Source of the DNA: an uncultured bacterium
GTDB taxonomy: Bacteria; Actinomycetota; Coriobacteriia; Coriobacteriales; Atopobiaceae
Length of the DNA stretch: 20,948 nucleotides
Reading direction: 5' to 3'
Assembly: GCA_905215465.1 (NCBI GenBank)
Contig: CAJMPT010000030.1
Span: 1 to 20,948 of the forward strand
Position numbers and translations under genes: made by a program. Positions 7,132-14,741 of the stretch are shown here, one piece after another; the first letter of the stretch is position 1, and the number at the start of each line of letters is the position of its first letter. Under the pieces are notes generated by a model. That model saw only the letters and a list, made by a program, of their open reading frames with translations. It searched no databases and had not been told where the DNA came from.

Positions 7132-8631
7132 CTACCTGCGCTGGTACCACTCGTGCAGGTCCTCGCCCATGGCCTCCAGGGTGGGCACGTCGGTGTAGGC
7201 CATGTGGCCGCAGCCGTAGCGGTACCAGCTCACGCGCTCCTTGAGCTCGGGCGAGAGGTACTGGCAGCTCATGTCGTGGATGACGTTCCAGAACGTGGTG
7301 GCGGCGTCGTAGCGGCCGCCGATGATGGCCAGCTTGCAGGTGGGGTTGCGGCGCAGCGCCACGGCGATGTCCACGGCGACGTTGGGTGCCTCGGCCTTGC
7401 ACGCGCAGCCGGGCTCCTCGTGGCGCCAGTCCCACTTGGTGCCCACCTTCTCGTAGTTGCTGGAGAGGTAGCGGGCGGCCCCGCGATACCCCAGCTCCTC
7501 GCGGCAGAAGGCGCGGAAGGCCTTGGTCCAGGCAGGCTCCACGGCGTCGGCCGCGGCGTCCTCGCCAGCCACCCACTCCACGGAGGTCTGCATGGGAGAG
7601 AGGGCGTCGGAGGCAAAGCGGGTGTCCAGACGGCCGCAGATCTTGCCCTCGTCGGCGAGAAGGGCCATGCGGAAGTCGGCAAGGTCGACGCGCAGGTGGT
7701 GGGCAAGCAGGTACTCCGGCGTCAGTCCCACGAACTTGGACATCTTGCGTGCCACCTCGCGCTCGCGACGGGCGTCGAGGCGGTCACCCTTGAGAAGGGC
7801 CGGCGCCAGCACGTCCTCGGTAAACTCAAGGGCGCGGTCAAACCACTCGTCGGGGTCGACGCCCTTGCCGGCGCGGCCGAACCACTGGGCCGTTGCGGCA
7901 TAGGTGGGCATCATGCCCAGGTAGTAGAGGTCCTCGCCGGGCTGCACCTGCACCCAGTCCAGAATGGCGGAGAGCAGCACGACGCCCGTCACGGCAACGC
8001 CGCGCTCGCCCAGGATGCGCATGAGGACGGAGTTACGGACGGTGCCGTAGGACTCGCCAAAGAGGTACAGCGGGCTCGACCAGCGGCCGTTCTCCTCGAG
8101 CCAGGCGCAGATGGCGCGGGCAAAGGCGTCCGCATCGCCGTCGACGCCAAAGACGCTCGCGGGCTCGCAGTCGTCAGCCACGCAGGACCAGCCGGTGCCC
8201 AGGGCGTCCAGGAAGACCACGTCGGTGTCGCGCAGGACGGTGTGGGGGTTGTCCTCGACGGGGGCGTCGGCGCGGACGTGGCCGCAGCCGTCGGTGGCCA
8301 CGCGGCGCGGTCCGATGCCGCCGAAGTTGATGGGCACCGAGGACGAGCCCGGGCCGCCGTTGAAGGCAAAGGTCACGGGGCGGGACGCGTCGGCGTCGCC
8401 CTTCTCGTCAACGGCCACGTACGAGAGGCTGAACATGCGGCCCAGCAGCTTGCCGGCGTCGCTCGCCACGTCCAGGTGCGCCGCCGTGGCCTCGTAGTCG
8501 ATCTTCTCGCCGCCAGCGGACCACGTGAGGCGTGCGCTCGCGGGCTCGGGAACGTCGAGCGTGCGCGAGGGCGCCGCCCCCATGAAGGGGTTTGTCGCCG
8601 CCGCGGACTGGGCGTCAATGCCGTCTGCCAT
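7132..8631 (-). CDS. S10-family serine carboxypeptidase-like protein
   Basis: The 499-residue alpha/beta hydrolase shows the S10 carboxypeptidase signatures: the oxyanion region NGGPGSSS (91-98), the nucleophile motif GESYGT (192-197, Ser194), an Asp in GGRYDAATTF (438-447, Asp442) and a His in GCGHMAY (473-479, His476). The family removes C-terminal residues from peptides, often at acidic pH. No signal peptide or membrane segment is visible, so a cytoplasmic location is likely, unlike vacuolar or secreted eukaryotic members; a role in peptide salvage is inferred. The ATG at 8631 follows AAGGAG with 6-nt spacing. It is divergent from kup across about 140 bp and ends at a hairpin made of a repeated intergenic word. 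The substrate is unknown. Confidence 0.86.
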   Translation of the reverse strand: MADGIDAQSAAATNPFMGAAPSRTLDVPEPASARLTWSAGGEKIDYEATAAHLDVASDAGKLLGRMFSLSYVAVDEKGDADASRPVTFAFNGGPGSSSVPINFGGIGPRRVATDGCGHVRADAPVEDNPHTVLRDTDVVFLDALGTGWSCVADDCEPASVFGVDGDADAFARAICAWLEENGRWSSPLYLFGESYGTVRNSVLMRILGERGVAVTGVVLLSAILDWVQVQPGEDLYYLGMMPTYAATAQWFGRAGKGVDPDEWFDRALEFTEDVLAPALLKGDRLDARREREVARKMSKFVGLTPEYLLAHHLRVDLADFRMALLADEGKICGRLDTRFASDALSPMQTSVEWVAGEDAAADAVEPAWTKAFRAFCREELGYRGAARYLSSNYEKVGTKWDWRHEEPGCACKAEAPNVAVDIAVALRRNPTCKLAIIGGRYDAATTFWNVIHDMSCQYLSPELKERVSWYRYGCGHMAYTDVPTLEAMGEDLHEWYQRR

Positions 8632-8674
8632 AGTGTCTCCTTCTCGTCGCATGTAATGAGTTCGCACGCGCACC

Positions 8675-8680
8675 ATTCTA
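8675..8680 (-). promoter_or_regulatory. Likely -10 box for the S10 peptidase gene
   Basis: TAGAAT on the - strand lies about 44 nt upstream of the start codon, in the same TAGAATGGT context as the phosphoglucomutase box. The -35 is weak. No equally good box was found on + for kup in this divergent gap. Confidence 0.45.
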
Positions 8681-8774
8681 GCCCCCGACAGCAGTCGATA
8701 AGACCGTGCCAAAGGTTTAAACTGGTATGTTCGTGTTTGAAAACGTATAGGCACTGTTGTCGATTTGGAGCATC

Positions 8775-11021
8775 ATGGTAGCATCCACCAAGGACACGGC
8801 GGCATCCGTCCGCGCGCGTCGCGCGAAGAGCGCAGGCATTCCGCTCTCCGCGAGCATGATCCTCGTCACCCTGGGTGTGGTCTACGGAGACATCGGCACG
8901 AGCCCGATGTACACGCTCAAGGCCATCATGAGCGGCAACGGCGGCCTGGCCACCATGAGCACCGACGTGGTGCTGGGCGCGCTCTCCCTCATCATCTGGA
9001 CGCTCACTCTCATCACCACCGTCAAGTACGTCCTGGTTGCCATGAAGGCGGACAACCACAACGAGGGCGGCATCTTCGCCCTCTACAGCCTGGTCAGGCG
9101 CTGCGCCAAGTGGCTCATCATCCCCGCCATGGTTGGCGGCGCCGCGCTTCTGGCCGACGGCATCCTCACCCCGGCCGTGACGGTCACCACCGCCATCGAG
9201 GGCCTGCGCACCGTCGACTTCTGCTACGCCATCATGGGAGACAACCAGGGCATCGTCGTGGCCATCACCCTGGCCATCCTGTGCATGCTCTTCCTCATGC
9301 AGAAGGCGGGAACCTCCACCATCGGCAAGGCGTTCGGCCCCATCATGACCCTGTGGTTTGCCTTCCTGGGCGTCTCCGGCCTCGTGCACGTCATCGGCAA
9401 CATCGGCGTCCTGCGCGCGCTCAACCCCCTGCGCGGCCTCACGTTCCTCTTTGACGGCAACCTCAACGCCGCCGGCGTCATGGTTCTGGGCAACGTCTTC
9501 CTCTGCACCACCGGCGCCGAGGCCCTCTACTCCGACATGGGCCACGTCGGCAAGGCCAACATCTACGCCTCCTGGCCCTTCGTGAAGGCCTGTCTCATCA
9601 TCAACTACCTGGGCCAGGGCGCCTGGATCATCGCCAACAACGCCAACGCGAGTCTCATGGCCGTGCCCGACCTCAACCCCTTCTACCAGATGTTGCCCGA
9701 GCAACTGCGCGTCTTCGCGGTCATCCTGTCCGCCTTCGCGGCTATCATCGCGTCCCAGGCGCTCATCACGGGCTCCTACTCCATCGTCTCCGAGGCCGTC
9801 CGCCTCGACCTCATGCCGCACATGCGCGTCAACTACCCCTCCGAGACCAAGGGCCAGATCTACATTCCCATGGTCAACAACATCATGTGGGTGGGCTGCA
9901 TGGGCGTCGTCCTGCTGTTCCGCAGCTCCGAGCACATGGAGGCCGCCTACGGCCTGGCCATCACGGTCACCATGCTCATGACCACGCTGCTGCTGTTCAC
10001 CTACCTCTCCAAGGTGCGCCACAAGATGGGCCTGGCCATCCCGTTCCTCGTCTTCTTCGGCGCCATCGAGGCCATGTTCTTCTTCTCGAGCCTCACCAAG
10101 TTCTTCCACGGCGGCTACGTGACCGTGCTGCTTGCCACCGCCATCTTCGTCGTCATGTACGTCTGGCGCCGCGGCACCGCCATCGAGCGCACCCAGACCG
10201 TGTACCTGCCCGTGGACAAGTACCTGGACCAGCTCTTTGACCTCTCGCACGACGAGGACTATCCCCTGCTTGCCGACAACCTGGTGTTTCTCACCAACGA
10301 CTCCTCCTTCGACAAGCTCGACCGAGACGTGCTCTACTCCATCCTGGACAAGCGCCCCAAGCGCGCCAAGGCCTACTACTTCCTGAACGTCCAGGTCACC
10401 GACGAGCCGTACACCCACGAGTACATCGTCAACAACTTTGACACGGACTTCCTGTTCAAGGTCCAGCTCCGCCTGGGCTTCAAGGTCAACCAGCGCGTGA
10501 ACACCTACCTGTACCAGATCGTGAGCGACCTGGTGGCCAACAACCAGATTGCCGCCCAGAACCACAAGTACTCGATCTACCGCGAGCACTCCAACGTGGG
10601 CGACTTCCGCTTCTGCCTGCTGCGCAAGGTCATCTCCCCCGAGACGGACATCCCGGGCTTTGACGCGCGCGTCATGGAGCTCAAGTACCTCATCCGCCGC
10701 ATGTGCGGATCTCCCGCCAAGTGGTACGGCCTCGAGAGCTCCAACATCATCTTCGAGTACGTGCCGCTCTTCTCCAAGGCAAAGCAGCAGCACAAGCTGA
10801 CGCGCATCGAGTACGCCAACGACATGCCCGCAAAGCGCGTTGCCTCGGCCGCCGTTGCCGCCCCCGCCGAGGAGGACGAGCCCGAGGACATCTTCAGCTC
10901 GGCCATGAAGGGCGAGCGCGAGAAGAACCTCGCAGACGTCACGAGCACCCTGGTGGGCGGAGACACCGCCAGCTTCAAGCCCCTCGTCATCGACGATGAG
11001 GACGAGGGCTCTGACGAGTAG
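8775..11021 (+). CDS. kup: Kup-family potassium uptake permease
   Basis: The 748-residue KUP/HAK/KT permease probably imports K+ with H+ across the cytoplasmic membrane. The family signature GVVYGDIGTSP is at 34-44 and ADNHNEGGIFALYSL at 92-105. About a dozen hydrophobic segments run to about residue 465, followed by a long soluble domain to about 685. E. coli Kup has 622 residues; the extra length lies mostly at the C-terminus, which ends in an Ala-rich linker and a strongly acidic tail (IDDEDEGSDE). The ATG at 8775 was chosen because GGAG lies four bases upstream; a TTG at 8757 is possible but not needed for the conserved region. It is transcribed alone, divergent from the S10 peptidase gene, and ends at a strong terminator. 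No c-di-AMP riboswitch was recognised in the short leader. Confidence 0.94.
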   Translation: MVASTKDTAASVRARRAKSAGIPLSASMILVTLGVVYGDIGTSPMYTLKAIMSGNGGLATMSTDVVLGALSLIIWTLTLITTVKYVLVAMKADNHNEGGIFALYSLVRRCAKWLIIPAMVGGAALLADGILTPAVTVTTAIEGLRTVDFCYAIMGDNQGIVVAITLAILCMLFLMQKAGTSTIGKAFGPIMTLWFAFLGVSGLVHVIGNIGVLRALNPLRGLTFLFDGNLNAAGVMVLGNVFLCTTGAEALYSDMGHVGKANIYASWPFVKACLIINYLGQGAWIIANNANASLMAVPDLNPFYQMLPEQLRVFAVILSAFAAIIASQALITGSYSIVSEAVRLDLMPHMRVNYPSETKGQIYIPMVNNIMWVGCMGVVLLFRSSEHMEAAYGLAITVTMLMTTLLLFTYLSKVRHKMGLAIPFLVFFGAIEAMFFFSSLTKFFHGGYVTVLLATAIFVVMYVWRRGTAIERTQTVYLPVDKYLDQLFDLSHDEDYPLLADNLVFLTNDSSFDKLDRDVLYSILDKRPKRAKAYYFLNVQVTDEPYTHEYIVNNFDTDFLFKVQLRLGFKVNQRVNTYLYQIVSDLVANNQIAAQNHKYSIYREHSNVGDFRFCLLRKVISPETDIPGFDARVMELKYLIRRMCGSPAKWYGLESSNIIFEYVPLFSKAKQQHKLTRIEYANDMPAKRVASAAVAAPAEEDEPEDIFSSAMKGEREKNLADVTSTLVGGDTASFKPLVIDDEDEGSDE

Positions 11022-11043
11022 CCCACCCTCACGGCCTAACAGC

Positions 11044-11089
11044 AAGGGCGCTGCCTTTCCGGTTGGAAGGCAGCGCCCTTTTCTTGTTA
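11044..11089 (+). terminator. Intrinsic terminator of kup
   Basis: A perfect 14-bp GC-rich stem (11044-11057 with 11067-11080) is followed by TTCTTGTTA; the closing bases and tail give an uninterrupted run of T. It lies 22 nt after the kup stop. This is the strongest + strand terminator in the window. Confidence 0.93.
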
Positions 11090-11138
11090 CTTGGATACCA
11101 AACGTGCCAAAGGCAAGAAGGGCCTCTCGCCGTGCGCG

Positions 11139-12587
11139 CTAGCGCTTGTCCATGGGGACGTAGTTGCCGTCGCCCATGATGGAGTTGTAGGCAGGGCGGA
11201 TGATGCGGCCGGCGCCGTAGAGCTCCTCCATGCGGTGCGCGCACCAGCCGGCCAGGCGCGCCATGGCGAAGATGGCCGTGTACATGTCGGCGGGAATGCC
11301 CAGCATGGAGTAGACAAAGCCCGTGTAGAGGTCCACGTTGGCGCAGATGGGCTTGGTGACCCCGCGAACGTCCCTCATGACCTCGGGACCGAGCTTCTCG
11401 ATGTTCTGGAGCAAGTGGAACTTGCGCTCGCGGCCCTTCTCGGCGGCGAGCTTGCCCGCGTACTTCTTGATGCTGACGGCGCGGGGGTCGCTCTTGGTGT
11501 AGACGGCGTGGCCAAGGCCGTAGATGAGGCCGCTGCCATCGAACTCCTCGCCGCGCACCAGGCGGGTGAGGTAGTCGGCCACCTGGTCCTCGTCCTCCCA
11601 GTCCGCGATCTTCTCGGACGCGTCCTCGATCATGGCACCAACCTTGGCGTTGGCGCCGCCGTGCTTGGGGCCCTTGAGGGAGCCGATGGCGGCCGCGTAG
11701 GCGGAGTAGGCGTCCGTGCCCGAGGACGAGAGCACGCGCGTGGTGAACGTGGAGTTGTTGCCGCCGCCGTGCTCCGCGTGGAGCATGAGCATGACGTCCA
11801 GCAGCATTGCCTCGTCGTGGGTGAAGCCCTGGTCACCGCGAAGGACGTCCAGCAGCGTCTCTGCCATGGAGTAGCCCTCACACGGGGGTGGGACCAGCAG
11901 CTTGGTGCCCGTGGCGGCCGCAACGGCGGCCTCATGGGCCACGGCAGCAGTCCGCGGCCAGCGGCCGAGGAGCGAGAGCGCCACGTCGATCTCGTGGGTG
12001 GGCGTGGTGTCGTCCGGCGTGGGGTCAAAGGAGTAGAGCAGCAGCGTGGCGCGCTGCAGGACGTTCATGATGTTCTGACTGTACGTGGTGCGCGGGAAGA
12101 TGTGGAGGAACCCCTCGGGCAGCTGGCGGCGGCAGTCGATGCGGGCCTTGAAGTCGGCCAGCTGGTCTGCCGTGGGCAGCGAGCCCGTGATGAGCAGGTA
12201 GGCCGCCTCCTCGTAGCCAAAGCGGTCCTCCGCGTGCGCGTTGTCGATGAGGTCGGACACGCGGTAGCCACGGTAGAAGAGATCTCCCTCGTCGGGCACC
12301 ACGCCCTCGACGGTCTTGTTGTAGCCGTGCACGTTGGAGATGGTCGTGAGGCCCACCAGGACGCCAGAGCCGTCCGCGTTGCGCAGGCCTCGCTTGACGT
12401 CGTACTTCTGGTAGAGCTCGGCGGGGACCACGTCCACGTCCTCGTAGCCGTGGTAGAGCCGGTCTGCCACGGGCGGCAGCCCCAGCGCCACGGAGGGCAT
12501 GGGGTAGGCATCGGGCACGTGCGTCAGGGCGGACGTGTCGAGCGAGGTGAGGGTGGGGCCGATGCCCTTGATGCCAAAGCTGGTCAC
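11139..12587 (-). CDS. gltA: Citrate synthase
   Basis: The 482-residue enzyme condenses oxaloacetate and acetyl-CoA to citrate; in an anaerobe it probably feeds the oxidative branch towards 2-oxoglutarate and glutamate. Active-site motifs are intact: HAEHGGGNNST (270-280), GPKHGGAN (306-313, His309), GLGHAVY (357-363) and the catalytic Asp in NVDLYTG (417-423, Asp419). The N-terminal KYDVKRGLRNADGSGVLVGL (61-80) resembles the clostridial/deltaproteobacterial type; about 35 residues before it are extra. The start is GTG 12587, because AGGAGG lies four bases upstream and the only in-frame ATG, at 12635, lacks a site. It follows the ACT-domain gene by 66 bp, probably in one operon. 2-Methylcitrate synthase activity cannot be excluded. 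No aconitase or isocitrate dehydrogenase gene is in the window. Confidence 0.93.
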   Translation of the reverse strand: MTSFGIKGIGPTLTSLDTSALTHVPDAYPMPSVALGLPPVADRLYHGYEDVDVVPAELYQKYDVKRGLRNADGSGVLVGLTTISNVHGYNKTVEGVVPDEGDLFYRGYRVSDLIDNAHAEDRFGYEEAAYLLITGSLPTADQLADFKARIDCRRQLPEGFLHIFPRTTYSQNIMNVLQRATLLLYSFDPTPDDTTPTHEIDVALSLLGRWPRTAAVAHEAAVAAATGTKLLVPPPCEGYSMAETLLDVLRGDQGFTHDEAMLLDVMLMLHAEHGGGNNSTFTTRVLSSSGTDAYSAYAAAIGSLKGPKHGGANAKVGAMIEDASEKIADWEDEDQVADYLTRLVRGEEFDGSGLIYGLGHAVYTKSDPRAVSIKKYAGKLAAEKGRERKFHLLQNIEKLGPEVMRDVRGVTKPICANVDLYTGFVYSMLGIPADMYTAIFAMARLAGWCAHRMEELYGAGRIIRPAYNSIMGDGNYVPMDKR

Positions 12588-12591
12588 GGTG

Positions 12592-12597
12592 CCTCCT
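12592..12597 (-). promoter_or_regulatory. Strong ribosome binding site fixing a GTG start
   Basis: AGGAGG on the - strand with 4-nt spacing selects the GTG at 12587 as the citrate synthase start. Confidence 0.8.
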
Positions 12598-12653
12598 GAT
12601 GTGCGCTGCGGCACGGCCGGAAGACCGTCCCGCATGGTGTGTGGGTATGCCTC

Positions 12654-12947
12654 CTAGAGGCGGTACATGTAGCGGAAGACGTCCTCGCGCTGGAGCGTAA
12701 TCTGGACGCCCAGGGACTCCGTCAGGCCATCAAGCTTCTCCTTGAGGTCGGAGAACTCGCTGGCGTCCCCCAGCTCGACGAGCATGGTCATGGTGAAGAT
12801 GCCCTGCAGGATGGTCTGGGAGATGTCGAGGATGTTGGCGCTTCCCTCGGCCAGGGCACCACTGACCGCGGCGACGATGCCAGGACGGTCGCTTCCCAAG
12901 ACGGTGATGATCGCGCGGTTGCTGGTCTGGGCGTCGGAAGTCGCCAT
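12654..12947 (-). CDS. UPF0237-type ACT-domain protein
   Basis: This 97-residue protein is essentially one ACT domain, a small ligand-binding fold that usually senses amino acids. The conserved core RAIITVLGSDRPGIVAAV (about 11-28) and the segment NILDISQTILQGIFTMTMLV (about 38-57) match the UPF0237 family. In many bacteria that family is encoded beside UPF0210 (PFL) genes; here the next gene is citrate synthase, 66 bp downstream on the same strand, suggesting co-transcription and possibly a sensing role in central carbon or amino-acid metabolism (inference). The ATG at 12947 follows GAGGGGG. The ligand is unknown. A TAGAAT box lies about 70 nt upstream. Confidence 0.85.
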   Translation of the reverse strand: MATSDAQTSNRAIITVLGSDRPGIVAAVSGALAEGSANILDISQTILQGIFTMTMLVELGDASEFSDLKEKLDGLTESLGVQITLQREDVFRYMYRL

Positions 12948-13014
12948 GAGTCCCCCTCGGTGGTTGGCACGCGGAAGCCTCCGTGGGCGCCGCATGCGCG
13001 GACGAATGCCACCG

Positions 13015-13020
13015 ATTCTA
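13015..13020 (-). promoter_or_regulatory. Likely -10 box for the ACT-domain/citrate synthase operon
   Basis: TAGAAT on the - strand, within ATATAGAATCGG, would give a leader of about 60 nt. It is the third TAGAAT box of this kind in the window. No clear -35 is seen. Confidence 0.45.
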
Positions 13021-13076
13021 TATGAGGGCGGCAGGACTGGGAGCGGCCTGCGCCCATTGCGTCACAAAACGTAACG

Positions 13077-13110
13077 CGGGCGGCGAGAAGAGCGTGCCTA
13101 TCGCCGCCCG
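13077..13110 (-). terminator. Hairpin downstream of carD
   Basis: Perfect 10-bp arms (13077-13086 with 13101-13110) enclose a 14-nt loop, 10 nt after the carD stop. On - the stem is followed by CGTTACGTTTTG, an interrupted T tract. The left arm and loop contain the repeated GGCGAGAAG word. Confidence 0.65.
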
Positions 13111-13119
13111 GCAGACAGG

Positions 13120-13620
13120 CTAGTTCTGGGAGGCGTCGGCCTCGGTGACGTCCTCGAAGAGCGCGACAACGTCCTCCTCGCTGCACTCCAGGGCGCAGGA
13201 GAGCTCCCCGAGCGAACGGTCGCGCGCCTGCTTGAGGATGCGCTCGTAGGACACCGGCGGCTTCTTGTTGCGTGCCTGGGCGGCCGCTATGCGGGTGCGG
13301 AAGGTCTTGACGATGCGCACGGAGTCACGGCAGCTGCCGTTGCGGATCTCCTGCTTGAAGTGCTCCTCCTCGAGGTAGTTGTTGCGCTCGGTGAAGGTGT
13401 CCACGTCCATGCTGGCGTAGTCCTCGATGATCTGGCGGGCCTCATCGGCGGAGAGCACGCGGCGAAGACGGCCTTCGCCGGCAACGGGGTAGCTGATGTG
13501 CACGGGGTGGCGCTGACCCAGGGGCAAAAGCTTGTACGTTGCGTCCGGGCCCTCGCCCACACCCTCGACCCTGCAGACTCCCTGACCCGGATGGACGATG
13601 TACGCGCCGACCTCAAACAT
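13120..13620 (-). CDS. carD: CarD/CdnL-family RNA polymerase-binding regulator
   Basis: The 166-residue protein matches the CarD family (M. tuberculosis CarD has 162 residues), which binds the RNA polymerase beta subunit and alters open-complex stability. The N-terminal Tudor-like RNAP-interaction domain spans about 1-55 (MFEVGAYIVHPGQGVCRVEG at 1-20). The helical C-terminal domain, DNA-binding in relatives, spans about 57-160. M. tuberculosis CarD uses a Trp wedge in this domain; this protein has no Trp at all, and the matching region reads TFTERNNY (75-82). The second ATG (13620) was chosen because AAAGGAG lies seven bases upstream; the first ATG at 13626 is only one base from it. An extended -10 promoter and an upstream dyad precede it. 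Confidence 0.9.
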   Translation of the reverse strand: MFEVGAYIVHPGQGVCRVEGVGEGPDATYKLLPLGQRHPVHISYPVAGEGRLRRVLSADEARQIIEDYASMDVDTFTERNNYLEEEHFKQEIRNGSCRDSVRIVKTFRTRIAAAQARNKKPPVSYERILKQARDRSLGELSCALECSEEDVVALFEDVTEADASQN

Positions 13621-13646
13621 ATGCATGCTCCTTTCAGCTTTTGAGC

Positions 13647-13655
13647 ATTATAGCA
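13647..13655 (-). promoter_or_regulatory. carD extended -10 promoter
   Basis: TGCTATAAT on the - strand combines a perfect TATAAT with an upstream TG dinucleotide, giving a leader of about 20 nt. A candidate TTGTCC lies 20 nt further upstream, longer than the usual spacing, so the extended -10 probably carries the promoter. Confidence 0.7.
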
Positions 13656-13692
13656 CGTCAGAGGCCTTTTTTGGACAAACTCGCCGTGAGGT

Positions 13693-13711
13693 ATTGCAAT
13701 GGGCATGCAAT
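13693..13711. promoter_or_regulatory. ATTGCA-N7-TGCAAT dyad upstream of carD
   Basis: Two 6-bp arms (13693-13698 and 13706-13711) are separated by 7 nt. The site lies about 50-70 nt upstream of the inferred carD start, a position typical for an activator. A further TGCAA half-site overlaps the right arm. No protein is assigned. Confidence 0.35.
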
Positions 13712-13773
13712 GCAAGTAAGGTTATGGATTTTTGTTTTTCCTGGTCTTGGGGGCCATGGTCCGCACAACGCGT

Positions 13774-13804
13774 TGCGACGTGGCCTACGGTGCGACGCGG
13801 CCTA
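13774..13804. repeat. Two direct 14-bp copies at the cyclophilin stop codon
   Basis: Copies at 13774-13787 and 13791-13804 read TGCGACG(T/C)GGCCTA, with a 17-nt period. The second contains the reverse complement of the cyclophilin TAG stop. The 10-bp palindrome CAACGCGTTG (13766-13775) overlaps the first. Confidence 0.6.
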
Positions 13805-14488
13805 GTCCGTGATGGTAATCTTGGTAATCTTGGGCTGGCTCTCCTTGGACACGGTACCGTTGCCGTCCGTCACGGGGGTGTTCTCACAGATGGCGTCCAC
13901 GACGTCCATGCCCGAGGTCACGTTGCCAAAGGCGGCGTAGTTGCCGTTCAGGCTGTCGGTGTCCTTCTGCATGATGAAGAACTGGGAGCTTGCGGAGTTG
14001 TACGCCTGGGAGCGGGCCATGGAGATGGTCCCGCGGGTGTGCGGCAGGTTGTTCTTGACGTTGTTGGCCGCAAACTCGCCCTTGATGCACTGGTCGGAGC
14101 CGCCCGTGCCGTCGCCGTTGGGATCCCCGCCCTGGATCATGAAGCCAGAGATCACGCGGTGGAACGTGAGGCCGTCATAGAAGCCCTCGTTGGCCAGGCG
14201 GCAGAAGTTGGACACGCTGATGGGGGCCACATTGGCGTTGAGCGCCACCTCGATGGTCCCGTAGTTCTCCACCTCGATGGTTGCGTGGTGGACGCCCGTG
14301 CCGTAGGGATCGTCGTCGGCGACGGACTCGATGATGCCCGAGGACGCCTGCCCCTGAGCGGAGTCGGAGCTGCCCTGGTCCTGGGACTGAGTGCCAAAGC
14401 CGCACGCGGCAAGCGCGAGCGAGCAGCAAAGAAGGGCGCTCAGCGCCAGGGTGGCGCCGGACAGGCGGCGGTTGTTTGATGAGCGCAT
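13802..14488 (-). CDS. Cyclophilin-type peptidyl-prolyl isomerase lipoprotein
   Basis: The 228-residue protein has a lipoprotein signal peptide with lipobox LAAC (26-29, Cys29), a Ser/Gln-rich spacer to about 60 and one cyclophilin domain (about 68-228). Family residues are visible in FHRVISGFMIQGGDP (109-123, catalytic Arg111), SQFFIM (168-173) and FGNVTSGMDVVD (187-198). The position of the cyclosporin-binding Trp of CypA reads SLNGNYAAFG (179-188), so Trp is absent, as in many bacterial members. It probably catalyses proline isomerisation during folding of exported proteins at the outer face of the membrane. The ATG at 14488 follows GGAGG with 6-nt spacing. It appears monocistronic, with the tannase-like gene upstream separated by a terminator. 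Confidence 0.93.
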   Translation of the reverse strand: MRSSNNRRLSGATLALSALLCCSLALAACGFGTQSQDQGSSDSAQGQASSGIIESVADDDPYGTGVHHATIEVENYGTIEVALNANVAPISVSNFCRLANEGFYDGLTFHRVISGFMIQGGDPNGDGTGGSDQCIKGEFAANNVKNNLPHTRGTISMARSQAYNSASSQFFIMQKDTDSLNGNYAAFGNVTSGMDVVDAICENTPVTDGNGTVSKESQPKITKITITD

Positions 14489-14560
14489 GGGATACCTCCC
14501 AGGTTGTTTTGGCCGTGGCTTTGACCTTACCGCAACGGCGCGGGCTTCTCGCCTGGGGCA

Positions 14561-14740
14561 CGAACCCAAATTGGCTTGGGACTTGGGTCCGCCGGAAGGG
14601 CTCGGCCGCCGCATGAGAAGAACCCGCAGGCCTGTGACCTGCGGGTTCTTGATGGCATTGCATCTGGTCGCCTTTGCATGGAACCCAAAACCACATGAGG
14701 GGGCGGCTTGGGCACGGCTTTGGCACCGTTTTTGGTTCGC
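14561..14740. repeat. Second intergenic palindrome cluster using the same words
   Basis: Four copies of the CGAACCCAAA word or its complement occur at 14561-14570 (+), 14582-14591 (degenerate, complement), 14680-14690 (+) and 14729-14739 (complement, one base different). They surround a 13-bp CCGCAGG-containing hairpin centred at 14634. The words match those in the 4417-4647 element. The cluster begins right after the tannase-like stop codon and occupies most of the 253-bp gap before the cyclophilin gene. Confidence 0.65.
14612..14650 (-). terminator. Terminator downstream of the tannase-like gene
   Basis: Perfect 13-bp arms (14618-14630 with 14638-14650) enclose a 7-nt loop. On the - strand the stem runs into TTCTTCTC. 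It lies about 90 nt after the tannase-like stop and before the cyclophilin start. Confidence 0.8.
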
Positions 14741-14741
14741 G

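Noticed and set aside
8632..8774. c-di-AMP (ydaO) riboswitch upstream of kup
   Set aside because: The divergent gap is only about 140 bp and no conserved ydaO core was recognised.
8373..11045. 890-codon open frame on - opposite kup
   Set aside because: It is an antisense shadow of the GC-rich kup gene, also runs into the S10 gene in another frame, and has no recognisable domain.
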